Assembly (NCBI GenBank): GCA_029204225.1
Contig: CM055104.1
Location: 54,788,538-54,852,537 of the forward strand
Length of the DNA: 64,000 nt
Source: Diphasiastrum complanatum
Taxonomy: Eukaryota > Streptophyta > Lycopodiopsida > Lycopodiales > Lycopodiaceae
Direction: 5' to 3'
In this document: piece after piece, positions 34,320-47,000 of the stretch
How positions within the stretch are numbered: the stretch's first letter is position 1
Layout: each line of letters begins with the position of its first letter
Made by a program: the position numbers and the translations under genes
The notes under the pieces: model-generated
What the model was told of the DNA's origin: nothing
What the model saw: only the letters and a program-made list of their open reading frames with translations
Database searches by the model: none

Positions 34320-37083
34320 AGCACGTGCTTGGCCTCGTGACCACATGTTCTCTTTTTATCTCTTTTGTTTTCCGCCTTTTCTCTCCCTCCTCCTCCTCCT
34401 CCTCTACGTTATCCTTTCTCCTTCTGCTACTTTTCTTCTCATGTGCTACTTTTCTCTGTTTTCCTGTTTTTGCCTATCCATTCTGGTCATCATCCATCCC
34501 TTCCACAGCCTGTCTTCACGGATCTGGGATATCGGAGCATGCCGGACCAGCTTTTGCACATTGTTCGTGCCAGGCAAGCTACAACTGATGATATCGCCTG
34601 CTGCAAGACCAGATTGGATCACCTTTTGCTGTTTCAATCGGAAGAATAACATCAGAATTGAGGTCTTGTGTGTCAGCAATTGATACTGGAAGAGTGGCGC
34701 CATTCAGTGGCAGGTACCTCTTCTTTTGAATGATGCCATTGTCGGATGTTGATCTGACAAATTTGCTTTGCTTTATGAAAACCTATTTCCCCCTTTTCGC
34801 TATGCATTTGCAAATATAGATCTACTATTCTCGCTCCCTATTCTATATTATGCAAAATACGGATATACCTATAGTATGCAAATACAGATATACTATCCTC
34901 CGTCCATGGCTATGTACCCAAAAGATGCAAATGCAGATATATACTTTCCTCCCGTTCAGCTATGTAGCTATAATATGAAAATGCAGATACACTATGTACC
35001 GACAATACGCAAATACAGTTACGTTTTCTAGATTTGATGGACACTACTGCATGGTTTGCTAGTGTATGGAGCAAGCATTTTGGTAGGTGCATACAATATG
35101 CATCGGTTGACTGGAAATTTTCTTTTTCTTCGTGTTCACACGTTGTCTGTAAAGAGTAGCCTTTAATGAAGCTGTTACTTGTAAGAATGGAAACTACACT
35201 GCGCACTAGCCTAGTTGGATAAGGTGGTTGCTTAGTCCACAAAGGTGCAGCCTCAAGTTCCGGCTGCTGCAGAATAGGGATACTTCGAAGCCTCGTGCTC
35301 CAATCTTAGCAAGGCTAGTATAGTGTACAGATTGTATGTAGCGAAAGCTAGTGCCATCAATTATATTATCATTGTAACATTAAAGAAGTGCAAAGGAAAG
35401 ATAAGGAAAGTCAGATAAGCTCCGTGTATTATCCACCATACATTTAAATATATAGTATGTTTTGGGCTGTGAAAATCATAATATTTTCTTCCTTGCTGTT
35501 TTCCTTGTTATATGGGGGAATGGATTACTTAGTGAGCTTTCCACCATGTGAAACGGCATGAAATTATGGCAAGGCCATTAGGTGGAGCCATAGTCTAACA
35601 GCTGTTGTCTGAGCCTTGATTGAACAGCCATGGAACCTGGTAGAAAGCTAAATCTCCTAAGCGTAAAAGTCTCCTATAGCATTTTACTTACAACGAATAA
35701 ATTTTTTAATATGGGTCACGCTTTTTGATATTTTAGGGGCTGTAAATTGCAATCACATTATAAAACTTTTTGAACATCCATTGTATGCTTGGGAAATGAG
35801 AATAACTCACTTTTAGCACTCGTACAGTCTGCAGTTTACATGTTCTTCAAAAACACTGAGTCACAGCCCGAATCCCAATCTTCAAGTGCACACAGAATGC
35901 ATAAGTTGTTTGTACTTCACCATCTTTTCCACGATTTAATCCCCCTCACAAGTACACGCAGTAATTTGCCATCGGAGACTTTTATTTAATGCAAGGTATA
36001 AGCTGAAATCTCATTTGGGAGAATTTATTTAGGGTTTTGTGTTTATATATTCAGTAATATGTTCCTGTACTTTTGGCTCGGGAATCAGCAAATGGTGTAG
36101 TTGATGCGTTGGAGTTAAGTTTGAGATCTTGTTCTTCACAATCACAACATCGAGTATATTAATTGTGCTTTATGAATGTTTGGGGGCAGTGTAAAACCCT
36201 AGCATGCTCTGTAGGCATACTCCATGTTTATTTGGGTAATTGATTTCTCATCATCTCATGGAGTACATTTGTTGGTCAGCCTACTTTGACGCCATTTGTC
36301 TGGTTTCAATATTTGTTCCCTCTGCTTCATAGTGCGCTTGTTTTAGAGCTTGTTAGCAAGCGTTCTTGTATTTCCTCCATGATGCAATGAAATTGCTACC
36401 AAGTATGTATCAGTAAACTGCAATTAAGACTGTTAGATTCATCTTTCTAGAGTATTCCTGTTGTGCAAAAGTTCTAATCTTGTTTTGGTGAATGCACTGC
36501 AGTGAACACATTCCATTACATCAGAGGAAGGGGATTTTCAGGAGCATTACAGTTGCCTGATGGTCATCTCCTTACCTCTTGGAGCCTTGAAGTTGGTCAG
36601 ATAGTCCTTGCATTTATCTAGAGCTTTGTAACTGCATATTCATTGAAGCTGAATGTGTTTGGGGCATGAGTTGCTGCTTTGTGTCGAAACTTGATGTTCA
36701 GGATTGACTCAACAAATGTTTAGCACTATGGAATGATTTCATGGTGGGCCTTGTTGGAATCCATTGGAGTTCTTAGTACCTATCAAGTGGCCGTGAAACT
36801 AGAATTTGCTCTTTGTCTCCTCTATTGTAGTAGAAGATAGGGGCTTCCAATTACACAGGAACTTAGTCACGGCCTTCATACCAGTTGATGACAAATGTAC
36901 TGCATGCACTGTTTCATTAAGTAAAGCACGTCAATTTTGGAGATTGAAGGCTTGAAGAGGCTGTCGCTATACAACCTTCATTGTAGTTTAGCCAATAAGA
37001 TCATGGACATATTTGGTAAAGGAATTCATAATCTTTCTGGAAAATCAGCAGCTTTTGAAGCATGTTTAAACATTATAGTAACC
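34320..37083 (+). promoter_or_regulatory. Upstream region, possible 5' UTR and leader intron of the START gene
   Basis: A pyrimidine-rich stretch (34,350-34,450, CTCC repeats) of the kind common near plant transcription starts is followed by a possible donor CAGTGGCAG/GTACC near 34,710. Possible non-coding exon sequence follows an acceptor near 36,502. There is no RNA evidence, so the transcription start and leader introns are only a suggestion. 35,200-35,260 holds a weak tRNA-SINE-like A box (TAGCCTAGTTGG). The rest shows no gene. Confidence 0.25.
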
Positions 37084-39985
37084 ATGATGCCAATCTGGGT
37101 AGCAGTGGCCATTGGCTTAGTTGTTGGCTGGGCCTGGAAGCCCAGATGGGTCAGTTTCCTTCTGCTGGGATTGAGGACCAGACCTCGCTTATTATGGAGC
37201 ACACCGCCTGGCTTTGGTGCTCGTCGACTTTGGCTTGCTTTGACTGCATTGACAGCGTTCCCAATGATGAGAGATGCATGGTCGTGGTTTTGTGCCTGGA
37301 GGTGGCCAAGGGCTGAAGCTCAACACTCACCAAGTTCAAGGTTAGACGCATTTGAGTCCAGTTGTGCAGTCATTAGGGCAGCAATAGTTCAAAAATCTGG
37401 AGATGATTTTGTCCTGTACATTGATTTCTTTGTAAGTGGCAGTGAACTGTAAATGTTGATAGGATCTTTTGATTCATTATGTGCAGTGTGATAATTGGAG
37501 GCTGCATCGCAAATTGGACTTTCAAATGTTTTTTTTGATCAAACTGAAAGGAAATTACTAAAATAGTATAACTTCATGCAGGAATTCAAACTCAAATGAT
37601 TCTTCACTTGAAGCATAGATTTTCACTGCACTAAGCATATATCCATTTCACTGTTTTTCAGTGTTTCTTTGGATGGAGATAAAGTTGCAGCAAAGTTCAG
37701 TGTTACGGATGAAGATCTGAAGCAGCTCTTTCTGTTACTGGATGGCGAAGATGGCGGTCCTTCCTGGCAATCAATGATGGATAGATCTGCTCCAAACATG
37801 ACCTATGAAGCATGGCGACGTGATCTGCATGTATACATGATTTGATTTTGTCTCTTGCTTAAACTGATGAATGTCTGAAGCTTTAATGGTTAACCGACTA
37901 ATCCATCTCATATGGTTGCACAAAATCTGAAAATTTTGATGATGCGGCTTGATGATGTGATGTATTCATTTGTATGTGTATTCAGAAAATCTGTATGCGT
38001 TTTCATTTTTAAGATGCTGTATTAAAAACGTTTTTGTATTCTGATAAGTAAGTATGCAGTAATTGTCTATATTCACGATGTAGATCTGGTAAGTTGTGGG
38101 AGATGTGGTGCAGGTACGAATGATATGGTCATACCAACAGTTACGTGTGCAGGTCCATTTTGGTTGCAAATGTGGTGTAGAGAATTGCTGCGGGAAAGAG
38201 AGCAAGGTGGTTGTGTGCTGTGTGGAAGCAGGGACCTTGGTCACTTAAGAGGCTTCCTTTGGCATGAAATATGAAAGGGATTGTAGTGAGCAACTATTAA
38301 CGGGGTATAGTGAGTAGAGCAAGTGAACACAAGGAGCCCATAGTCAAGAACTGAAAGTTGCCGACTCTGTATGGAAATTATTTTTTGAGGGTACCTGTAC
38401 TTTAGTAGTTTCAATGTACAAGTTCAAATGAAAATCTATTATCAAAGTTTAGACTCTAGCATTACGAATCATGTTTGACCTGTGAAGGTTCAAACTTTGA
38501 CTTGTGAAGATTCTGGGCACTAGTTAGAATTTTCGAATCGCTTTTGCAACTTGTAATCACAAACTTTCAGCAACCCTATTCATTGTGCTAGCACCCGGTG
38601 ACATTTGGGAACTGGAAGTTTTTCCAAACACAATATAATGACCTGTAAAAAATTTCATTTAATTCTAGAATATCTCAAAACAATCCGAATAAGTTTGGAT
38701 GGCTTTGAATCGCTTTTTTTGGTGACTATGGAGGGGTCGATGTTGGGGGAGTAGATGGATGTATGGCAACATGGAAGGTGAGAGACAAGTGAATAGAGAG
38801 GTGGTGATTGTATTCGTAAAATTGGTAATACATGGGATCCATGAGACATTATAAATCAGTGTGGCCTTGATCAGAGGCATGTCGAGTGCGTATGAATACC
38901 CATTTCATTGGAACTATAGTCTAGTGCAAAAGATAACGTCTTAAAAAAAAATCAACATGTTGCAATAAAGACATCTCTATCTAGACCAGTTCCAACCTTG
39001 AGTGAGGACTGACTCACTACACTAGACCCTCATGCTCTCATAGAAATGGACACCTCTTAATATAACGATTTCCAAGGTCACCTGTAAAGACAGGTCAGCT
39101 GTTCTCGTGAGTCGCTATAAAGAAAAAGTCATTGTAGATAATCAATCACCTACTGGAGGTGACAAATGTATACATTGTAATTCGAGAAATCAGTTTGTAT
39201 GGAGTTGCTAGTGCTCCCACCTACCTCAAGAGCCTTTACTTGTTGTCTTGGTGATGAGATCGTCCGTCGAGGAGTGTGGATATCACGAAATATCACCCTC
39301 CAAGTGTCCAGAGCTTCTACGAATGCCCTTTTTCTTCTTGTGCCTGCATTTGAGGGAGATCATTGTTTAGAAATATCTGTGACTATGAATTTCGCCTGTT
39401 GACTTAAAGTTGCTCGCTTGCTATTTTGGGAGAGAGTAACTAACTTATCTTCTTTAGGCCTTCAGTGCTTTTGCCTTCTAGGAGAGGTGAGACCCAAGGT
39501 TTTATCCAAGAATCTTTTACCCTCCATAGGGGATGAGAGGTAGTTGACGAACCTTGTACTGAATGTTAAGTGCTTTGCTATAACTTAATTTCACCTCAGT
39601 AAATGTGATGGAAACAGCTGGACTGTTGGTGCCTTTTTGGGCCTAACATTTCATGTATATATGCAGCCCATGTTCTCCACTCTTCTTGGTATTGTGCTAT
39701 TTGATTTTCCAAGTCTTTAATTTGGACGATTGAGCTGTCCTTCAAAAGCTTCATTCCTCATTCTCTTTGCCGAGCTTAGCCAAGTCATTTTTGAAGACTT
39801 GAACATTAAATAATTCTTGGGCCCAAACCTTCTACTCTAATAAGTGTGAGAGCTGCTTTTGTAGCATTTCCAACATTTCCCAAGAAAGAACCCCAATCGA
39901 TAGAATGCATTGTCAAGCAAGAATGTGATGGGGAGGGGTGCCATACCCGGTTTAGCACATGATCTTAATCGTGATAGGTTGGTGC

Positions 39986-40043
<58 letters not shown>

Positions 40044-41454
40044 AGAGAGCTTTATTAATTTCTTTGTAGTACAAAAGGTACAGTAGGAGTGAAAAGTACA
40101 TCTCAAGTGAGTTCTTGAGTATCAATAGTAAATGACCTTGTCCGCGAAGAAGAGAGAATTTTTTGTGACTCATTGAAGCAGCTATCTCTTCTATGGTACG
40201 CTGAAGATCGTTCAGACTAAGCTAAAGAATATCAGAGTCAGTTCAAATGGATGGAGATTGTGTCTCCTTTTAACTTATTTTATTTTATTGCAGGATGGCC
40301 CAACTGAGTATCGAAGCAGGACCATTTATGAAGACGTCAGTCCACAGATGATTAAGGATTTCTTTTGGGATGATGAATTTCGCCTAAAGTGGGACAATAT
40401 GATTCTTTCTGCAAAGACATTGGAAGAATGTCCAAAGACAGGATCCATGACGGTACATTGGGTTAGAAAGGTAAACATGAGCGGAGATGAGTTCCATTTC
40501 CAGAAAAAGTCACTCTTAAGTCTCTACCCTTTTATCTGATATGCTGGTATGAATGCATGGTAATTCTAAGGTGTTATTGTCTATGAATGCTTGCAGTTTC
40601 CTTTTTTCTGCAAGGACCGTGAATACATTATTGCGAGGCGGATTTGGAATTCCGGAGATGTATTTTATTGCATTCAAAAGGTAAGTGGCAATAGGTTCCT
40701 TGTTTTAGCTCTGATTTCATAGGAAGCTTTTATTATCTATGTCCATGCATTTAACATTGTTGCCAGGATATCCAGATTTGCCAATTGTTCTTATTGTTGG
40801 GGCGGCTTATGAGGTGTCATGTCTTGCACTAACCAATGCTAGGATGTTTTCCACAGGGTGTGGATCATATTTCTATACCGAGACAAATAAAGCCAAGGAG
40901 AGTTGACATTTTCTATTCAAGTTTTCGTATTCGTGCAGGTTAGCAATTGGTACTTTTACTTGTGTTTGGGCTTCATATGATAGATTTTAGCATTGCTTAT
41001 TTCCTCACATCCCTCAATCTGTTCTTCTGCAGTGGAGTCTCAGAAAGCCAGTGGGCAGTTCACCTCATGCGAGGTGCTCCTGTTTCATCATGAAGAAATG
41101 GGAATCCAGAGAGATATTGCAAAGCTTGGGGTACGCCAAGGCATGTGGGGATGTGTGAAAATGATTGAAGCGGGTGTGCGAAAGTACATATCACTTCGGA
41201 ATTCAGGAAACCCTTCATCAAGAAGTGCACTGATGGCACAAATCTGTACTCAAGTTCCTAACTACCTTTTAACAGATTCAAATTCTAGCCGTGATGAGGT
41301 CCTTGAGGAGAAAAAGCACCATGCTTTTGCTTGGAAGTTGGTAGTACTAGGTGGTGCTGTTGCTCTTGCCTGTGGTGTTGACAGAGGAGCTGTTGGTAGA
41401 GTCCTCCTTTTTGGAATTGTAAGGAGGCTAGGGAGGCTAGGAAGGCGTCTCTAA
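37084..41454 (+). CDS. Membrane-anchored START-domain lipid-transfer-type protein (six exons)
   Basis: Exons are 37,084-37,340, 37,662-37,830, 40,294-40,470, 40,597-40,680, 40,857-40,938 and 41,033-41,454. All junctions are GT-AG, phases agree, and the product is 396 aa. The N-terminus is hydrophobic (WVAVAIGLVVGWAWKPRW, then LWLALTALTAF) and would anchor it in a membrane. Then come FSVTDEDLKQLF and PSWQSMMDRS, and the START lipid-binding domain (about residues 140-310: YEDVSPQMIKDFFWDDEFRL, FFCKDREYIIARRIW, SIPRQIKPRRV, HHEEMGIQRDIAKLGVRQGM). A second hydrophobic segment (LVVLGGAVALACGV) lies near the C-terminus before a basic tail. The START fold binds a single lipid, and plant proteins of this layout are poorly characterised. 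An alternative ATG is three bases downstream at 37,087. Intron 2 (2.46 kb) carries a (GA)n tract. Confidence 0.85.
37831..40293 (+). other. Intron 2 of the START gene
   Basis: 2,463 bp with GT and AG ends. It has no recognisable transposon domains and contains (GA)n at 39,989-40,040. Several short frames are non-coding. Confidence 0.8.
39989..40040. repeat. (GA)n microsatellite
   Basis: About 26 GA units within START gene intron 2. Confidence 0.97.
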
Positions 41455-43315
41455 TGTACAAGTAGTTCTTTATTAGGGCTTATCTTCTTGGGTAATCTAC
41501 TTGATGTACGCTTCATACCTATTATCAATTTTTTGTTGGAAGCTCTGAAGAAAGAAAGCTATATAGGTTTTTGGGGGTGTTGTATATGATTCTCTCATAA
41601 GTTTTCTTTTTTGAGTAATCTCTAGCTCAGTGCCCATGGGTTGACAGATTAACTGAAGTGGAGCTGTCAGATGAAATACAGATTTTTAGATGGAAGAGAT
41701 TTCCAGTTGATCTGTATGCATTCAGGAGTAAGGACTCACTTGATGAGAAATTTTGAGCTTTTGTATATGGAACACCATTGCAGGCTCTGTTTTACCTGTA
41801 ACAATAAGTTGAAGGTGGAAAAGTGCAAAATAATGAAAGCAATCTTAGAAGAATTTAGCCAAAACAGTCACTTTTAACAGGGAATGAGGAAGCAGATAAA
41901 GCGTATTGACTAATGGCATAACATTCCTCTAGCTTTCTGTTAGGAGATGTTCTATATACTATGTATGTCAAGCATGCAGGGTTGTTATGTCTTGGGATGC
42001 CACTCAAGCCAAGACACAGCTATTGTGGCAAGCTGATTGTGGCACAGGAGAGAGAAAGTTTGAGGATGAGAGCTGACGGATGTGGAATGAATTTATCACC
42101 ACATTGCAATGGATTATTGCTTTTCAAAAAAAGATTGTGGGAACTTAGTGGATACTGGAGCATCATGTCCAAATGGACTATTATTTACTGTCTCTATCCA
42201 AATGCTTTTTGCCAGTTGGTCTCAGAACAGCACCTACCGCTCCCCCTCCATCAGAACAATCAGACAAATTGTTCGACGCGGTAAACTTTGGCAGTTGGGT
42301 GGCTGCATGATTTCGAGAGATGGTAGAAGGTTGCTATTTTGGGCTGCTACCAGCTGATCCTTCTTTTCTACTGTCATCATTTTTTAATTTTAATGTGTAA
42401 AATCAAATATTTGGGGACTTACTTGAAAAATTTCAAGAGAACAATGTGTTCTTGGATATTATGGCACACACAAGATTATAATGCAAGTGATCAAAAGCTA
42501 GAGCAAAAGGAGTGACAAAGTTAGTGCAACGTGTAAGGTTTTTCAGTCTATCAATATCAGTTTCATCATAGGTTTCAAATTGTTGAAATATTCAAGTGCA
42601 ATAGGAATGTCTATAATTAGCAAGCGACTATTTCTCAAAAGAACCTACTAAAGCATGAAGTTTTCGAAATACTTGACAAACATTTGACTATATGAAAATA
42701 ACCTTATTGAAACCTGCTCCACTACCTTTTAGATTCTCAAATTGTCTTGTCTTTTTGACATTCTACAATTGACAGCATCTTGATTATGTGCTTGAAAGTG
42801 GGTAGTAAAACTATAGGTTTTTATTATCACCATGGTAAACTGGCTGAGACTTAAGTTGCTCAAATATTACGTGTGAAGACTTTTGTGGAAATCTTTCACT
42901 CTGTGAGCTGGGTGTCCAACCTCATGGTAGCAATCTTGTGACTACTACCTTATGTAGCACCTATTTGGGTTTAAGATGCTCATGGCAATCATGAAAAAAG
43001 TTAGTGTCCTAACACTTTCGAATCTCTTAATATCAAAACATTGAACTAGTATCATCCTTATGATGCGTTGGACATGCCATTTCTTCTTTGAAAGCTATGT
43101 TCTATTTTCTTTTTATGTATACAAAGTTATGCAAGTAGTAGGCTATACAACGTTGCTAGGCTATATGTTTTATAGTGGTTGGGATTCGAGCCTGCGCCTT
43201 GCTGGTCATAGTCAACAACTCTATCCATACAAATGCAATGGACGTTATGTTCTATTTGAATGTTGATGATTAAATTATGTTGCAAAAAAGGGCATTGATT
43301 TGAATTCTAAATCAA
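41455..43315. other. 3' flank of the START gene and intergenic
   Basis: No gene recognised. The 3' UTR probably occupies the first few hundred bases; I did not fix a polyadenylation site. The frames at 41.9-42.4 kb resemble nothing I know. Confidence 0.4.
43177..43226 (-). mobile_element. tRNA-like Pol III box pair, probable SINE head
   Basis: The minus strand has GGATAGAGTTGTTGAC (A-box-like, 43,226-43,211) and GGCTCGAATCCCAACC (B box, 43,192-43,177) at tRNA-like spacing. No acceptor stem closes it as a functional tRNA, so a tRNA-derived SINE fragment is the better reading. Confidence 0.4.
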
Positions 43316-43317
43316 AA

Positions 43318-43640
43318 GTATCATCCCCGGCAAGCCGAGGTATGCTTATATCTTTTCCTGAAATCATGCTGAACGTTGGCATCCTGCTGGGCTATGTGTC
43401 CACCTTCTGTCTCTGGGGGGTCCCCGTCACGATCAACCGGAGGTTGATGCTTGGCTTGGGGGGCTTGTTAGCTTTGGCTCTTGTCGGGGGCGTTCTGATC
43501 ATACGAGCCCTCCACTGGCTTGTTGTGCAAAGAAGAACAAATGAAGCTTTTTCTGTCCTTATCAAGATTTGCAGTAGCGATGAGGAAGCAGAGCTCGATA
43601 AGGATTTGCAGTAGCGATGAGGAAGCAGAGCTCAGCGACA
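43318..43640 (+). pseudogene. Polyol/monosaccharide transporter fragment (MFS sugar transporter)
   Basis: The frame reads SSPASRGMLISFPEIMLNVG then ILLGYVS, INRRLMLGLGGLLALALVGG and LHWLVVQRRTNEA. This aligns with the region around transmembrane helices 4-6 of plant polyol transporters, where SPASSRG, INVGILLGYVSN, WRLMLG and SPRWLVMQGR are usual. About 100 residues survive with no start and no continuation. The helix-6 PESPRW motif has decayed to RALHW. The end carries a ~36-bp tandem duplication of GATTTGCAGTAGCGATGAGG and following bases (43,567-43,634). No introns are seen, so it may be a captured exon or retrocopy. Confidence 0.7.
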
Positions 43641-43684
43641 CGATGTGCATAGTAACCTCTTCGTTGTACGCTATACGGTTTTAA

Positions 43685-43800
43685 AAACCTGCTAATAAGA
43701 AAAGGTAACGGGCTCTTTATTGAGCCGTGGGCTCGCCCTCCCGGGCTCGCCCATGGCCCAATAAAAAGCCGGAACGGGCCTTCCCAGGCCCATTATCTAT
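43685..43800. repeat. GC-rich inverted repeat (hairpin)
   Basis: GGGCTCTTTATTGAGCCGTGGGC (first arm begins about 43,710) pairs imperfectly with GCCCATGGCCCAATAAAAAGCC (about 43,750-43,771). The loop is CCCGGG-rich. It lies directly after the transporter fragment and may be a small MITE. Confidence 0.5.
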
Positions 43801-43984
43801 TACAAAATTACTAAATTGATTCCTGATGTTCTCTATGTAGCAAAATTGACAAAGAATTATCTATCAATCAATAAGATTACAGATGTGTAGTAATGTGAGA
43901 TCTGTAAATACCTATTGGATTCTCTTGCTCACTACCAGCCTGATCAGCTCCTTACTTTGCTTCTTCCTTGCTTTTTCTTTGGCA

Positions 43985-44086
43985 GCAGAGGATGATGGCC
44001 TCTTTGTCCTGAATGTTGGTCTTCATGTTATCAATCGTGTCAGAACTTTCAACCTCAAGGATGATAGTCTTTCCAGTGAGTCTCTC
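43985..44086 (-). pseudogene. Ubiquitin coding fragment
   Basis: The minus-strand frame reads [18 protein letters not shown] then [13 protein letters not shown]. This matches ubiquitin from Leu8 to about Ile36 with a few replacements (Thr14 to Ile, Val26 to Met, Lys29 to Asn, Gly35 to Ala). The match ends where canonical PPDQQRL should follow, and nothing recognisable continues on either side. It is a dead fragment, probably a retrocopy piece or transposon-captured exon. The plus-strand frame over the same bases is a shadow. Confidence 0.8.
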
Positions 44087-44099
44087 CTTGATTGCTGCT

Positions 44100-47000
44100 A
44101 TATTGCTGAGCTACCTCTTCGCTGTCTGTCTCCTGCTTTCAAACTACTTTTTAAGAAGCCATCAAAATTCCAGTATGCAAAACAGCAGGCTGCATTCCGT
44201 TAAACTGAGATTGATTCTCTTCAGTCTCTTCATTCGTTGAACATAATCCATATTCAAATCAGTTGCATTATCAAGCAAAAACACTGCACACTTATGTACA
44301 AAAGTAAACATCAATAAAAGTTATTTCTCTCTGATCTGCTTCCAATACATGTCATTATTTTATTTGATAAACTAACAGTTGCACCATTAAGACGAGTGCA
44401 AATCTTTTCTGAACAATGTTTAGTCTTTCATCAAGGATACTATATGTACCTTTCATTTTGATAAAGAAAGTATTTGAGTGTTTTAAATTCTTTGTCTTAT
44501 GCTTCAATTGAGAGTGCTTGTAGTGTTTCAACAAAATTACGTACACTCTTTGAAAAAGAAGCATCAATAATGGAAGACCTTCAGCCAGATCTCAATCTAT
44601 ATATCAGATTTTGTAATAAGGGACTTGCACCTATGTGATGAACAGCCAAAAAGGACTTTTCTCTAGCACTTCGTAATATAGCATTTGCCATGTCTCCAAC
44701 TGCAGCATCCTATAAGCTCAATCTAGCTGAATAACTATCCACAGATTTCCAAACGCTATGCACAACTTCGGACAAATTTGTAATTGGTGTTGTTGACTCC
44801 TCTTTGAGGTGCATAAGATGCCAGACCATCAAAATGTTACCAATAAAATAATATAATGCACATCTAAATTGAAGTACAACAACATATGTACTCAACCTTA
44901 CCGTAACAATAAAATTTTCCCATTTGTGTATTCTGTTCTACCACCATACTAACCAAGCCTCCAACTGTTGAAAGTCATTTCCATAAGTGTTTCCAATTTT
45001 CCACCAATTACATATTTGGTTGAATATTTCATCTGCAGAACACTATTCATAAAATGAAAGAGACAAGATCTTTCACGGCCCACCATAGGTTTGTTAGGAT
45101 CGTCTCCTTAAACTGTACGAATGGCAATCCAATTTGCCTGGGCTTCGTCAGCCATGTATTCTTTAAATATGACTGGTAACTCCATATGTCCAGACATTAC
45201 GCAATTCAACAAGCGCCAAAATAGAACTTGAACTCTAACATCTTGCACCTTCATTTCACATGTTGCAATAGTTTGCATGGATTGGACACAACATTAAACA
45301 CACAACTTTGTAAGATGCCCAAAATATTAAATATTTTGAAACGAATGAGAGATTTATTAATCGTTCCAAAAATGTATATAGGAAATACTAACCTTGTGTC
45401 ATACACATATGTGCAGCCGTGGTCACCCACTCTCTGACTCAAAAAACATGGTCAAAACAAAACCATGCATTACTCAAATCATGTCTAGGTTGCATTCTTT
45501 TTACTAGCTCAACCCTAGATGTTGGACCAGTAGTTACATTTCAAGAATATGGCATCTATCATCCAAATCATGTGTCTGCCCAGGGAACAACGAACCATGA
45601 AAGAATTCGTAAGAGCAATTTTCTTTAAGATAGATCAAGGCTGTGATATCTTGGGATAAATCTACTGGTTGTAGCTCCTTCTGGCTTTGGTGATCCAGTT
45701 ACGTAATCTGAACAAAACAGTATGAGAAAATATATATAGATATTCAATAACAACATATAAAAATGAAATGAAACAAAAAAAAAAACTAACCTTATGTTGT
45801 TGGTGGTTGGCTCCAAAGTTGATAACAGATCATGGAATGCAAATTTGTCCATGATGTTATGATTTACCCCCAACAATTTCTTTGCTATAATGCTCAACTT
45901 CATAGATCATAAGGTTAACTCCTGAATCGTTGATTGCCATAGGTCCGATTGTTACTATGAAGAATGTTGTTATATTTGCTTTTTTGTGAAGCGTTTTCAT
46001 AGCCATATGAAATTGGTAACATGACATTTTGTGCTGATTACTCGATGTCTTGTTCAATTATGCTACAGGTGATTAAACATCCCTTATTATACCAATACTT
46101 TTATAAATATTTGGTTACAAAATTTAAATCATTCGCATAGTCAGATGCAATAGCCAGATTAGTTGGCACTGTTGCTCCGTGTTTCTTTGGAAAAAGAAAA
46201 CATGTTGATGGTGAAACAATTCAATTCATGTGGTTATGTGCTAATGACGTTATAGATGCACATGGTCGAAAGCATTTAGAAATAAAATGCTCATTGGCAA
46301 GACCAACACTGGAATGCATGGATACAATACCTTAAAAGCCATACCTACAGGGTCTCGAAAATACTGGTATTTAAAAAGACGACAAGAAATTTATAACGTG
46401 TGGTTTCGAAAACTTGTTTGTTTTGTACAAAGAATCATGTCATTCTTTTTTTTCCACTCTTGCTTCATGTGCTATTTCATTTTTTATAAAGCACCATGTA
46501 ATATAAAATCTTATATCTCATTATACTCATTTTTCATTATGAAAAACTTTTGAATTTTAAAAACCATGCAATCATCAATCTTTATAGATCAATAGATACC
46601 ACTTCATCATGGATTTTATGTCACACATGCATGTAAGAAAATCATTTTTCGCAATAGTCATATTTTGGGATTCCAGCCTCCTTGCGTTCTTTTCTGTTGT
46701 CGCCCTTAAACAACTAAACTCTATATTTTCTGTTTGCAAATCACATGAAAGTGTTGCAATGAAACAAATTACATACATGTATAATTTGAAAGCTATCTCA
46801 TCAAAGTAGATTGAGGCTAAAATTGCGTGGCTAGTTAACTCAGTAAACCTATGTAAGCCAAGTTTTGTAAGGATCTCCTTATTTTACTATACACAACTTT
46901 TTTTAATATAAAAATGACAAACATAAAATTTCCTGCATTTAAAAAAAGTTGTCAATTTTTTGATAGTCAAATTCTTGTAAGTTTTGCGTGAAATTGATTT

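Noticed and set aside
43883-44203. Plus-strand 106-aa frame with a hydrophobic start
   Set aside because: The same bases encode ubiquitin residues on the minus strand; the plus frame has no recognisable features.
44400-46060. A minus-strand host gene in 44.4-46.1 kb
   Set aside because: Some protein-like pieces exist, but stops are frequent and no family or splice pattern could be recognised.
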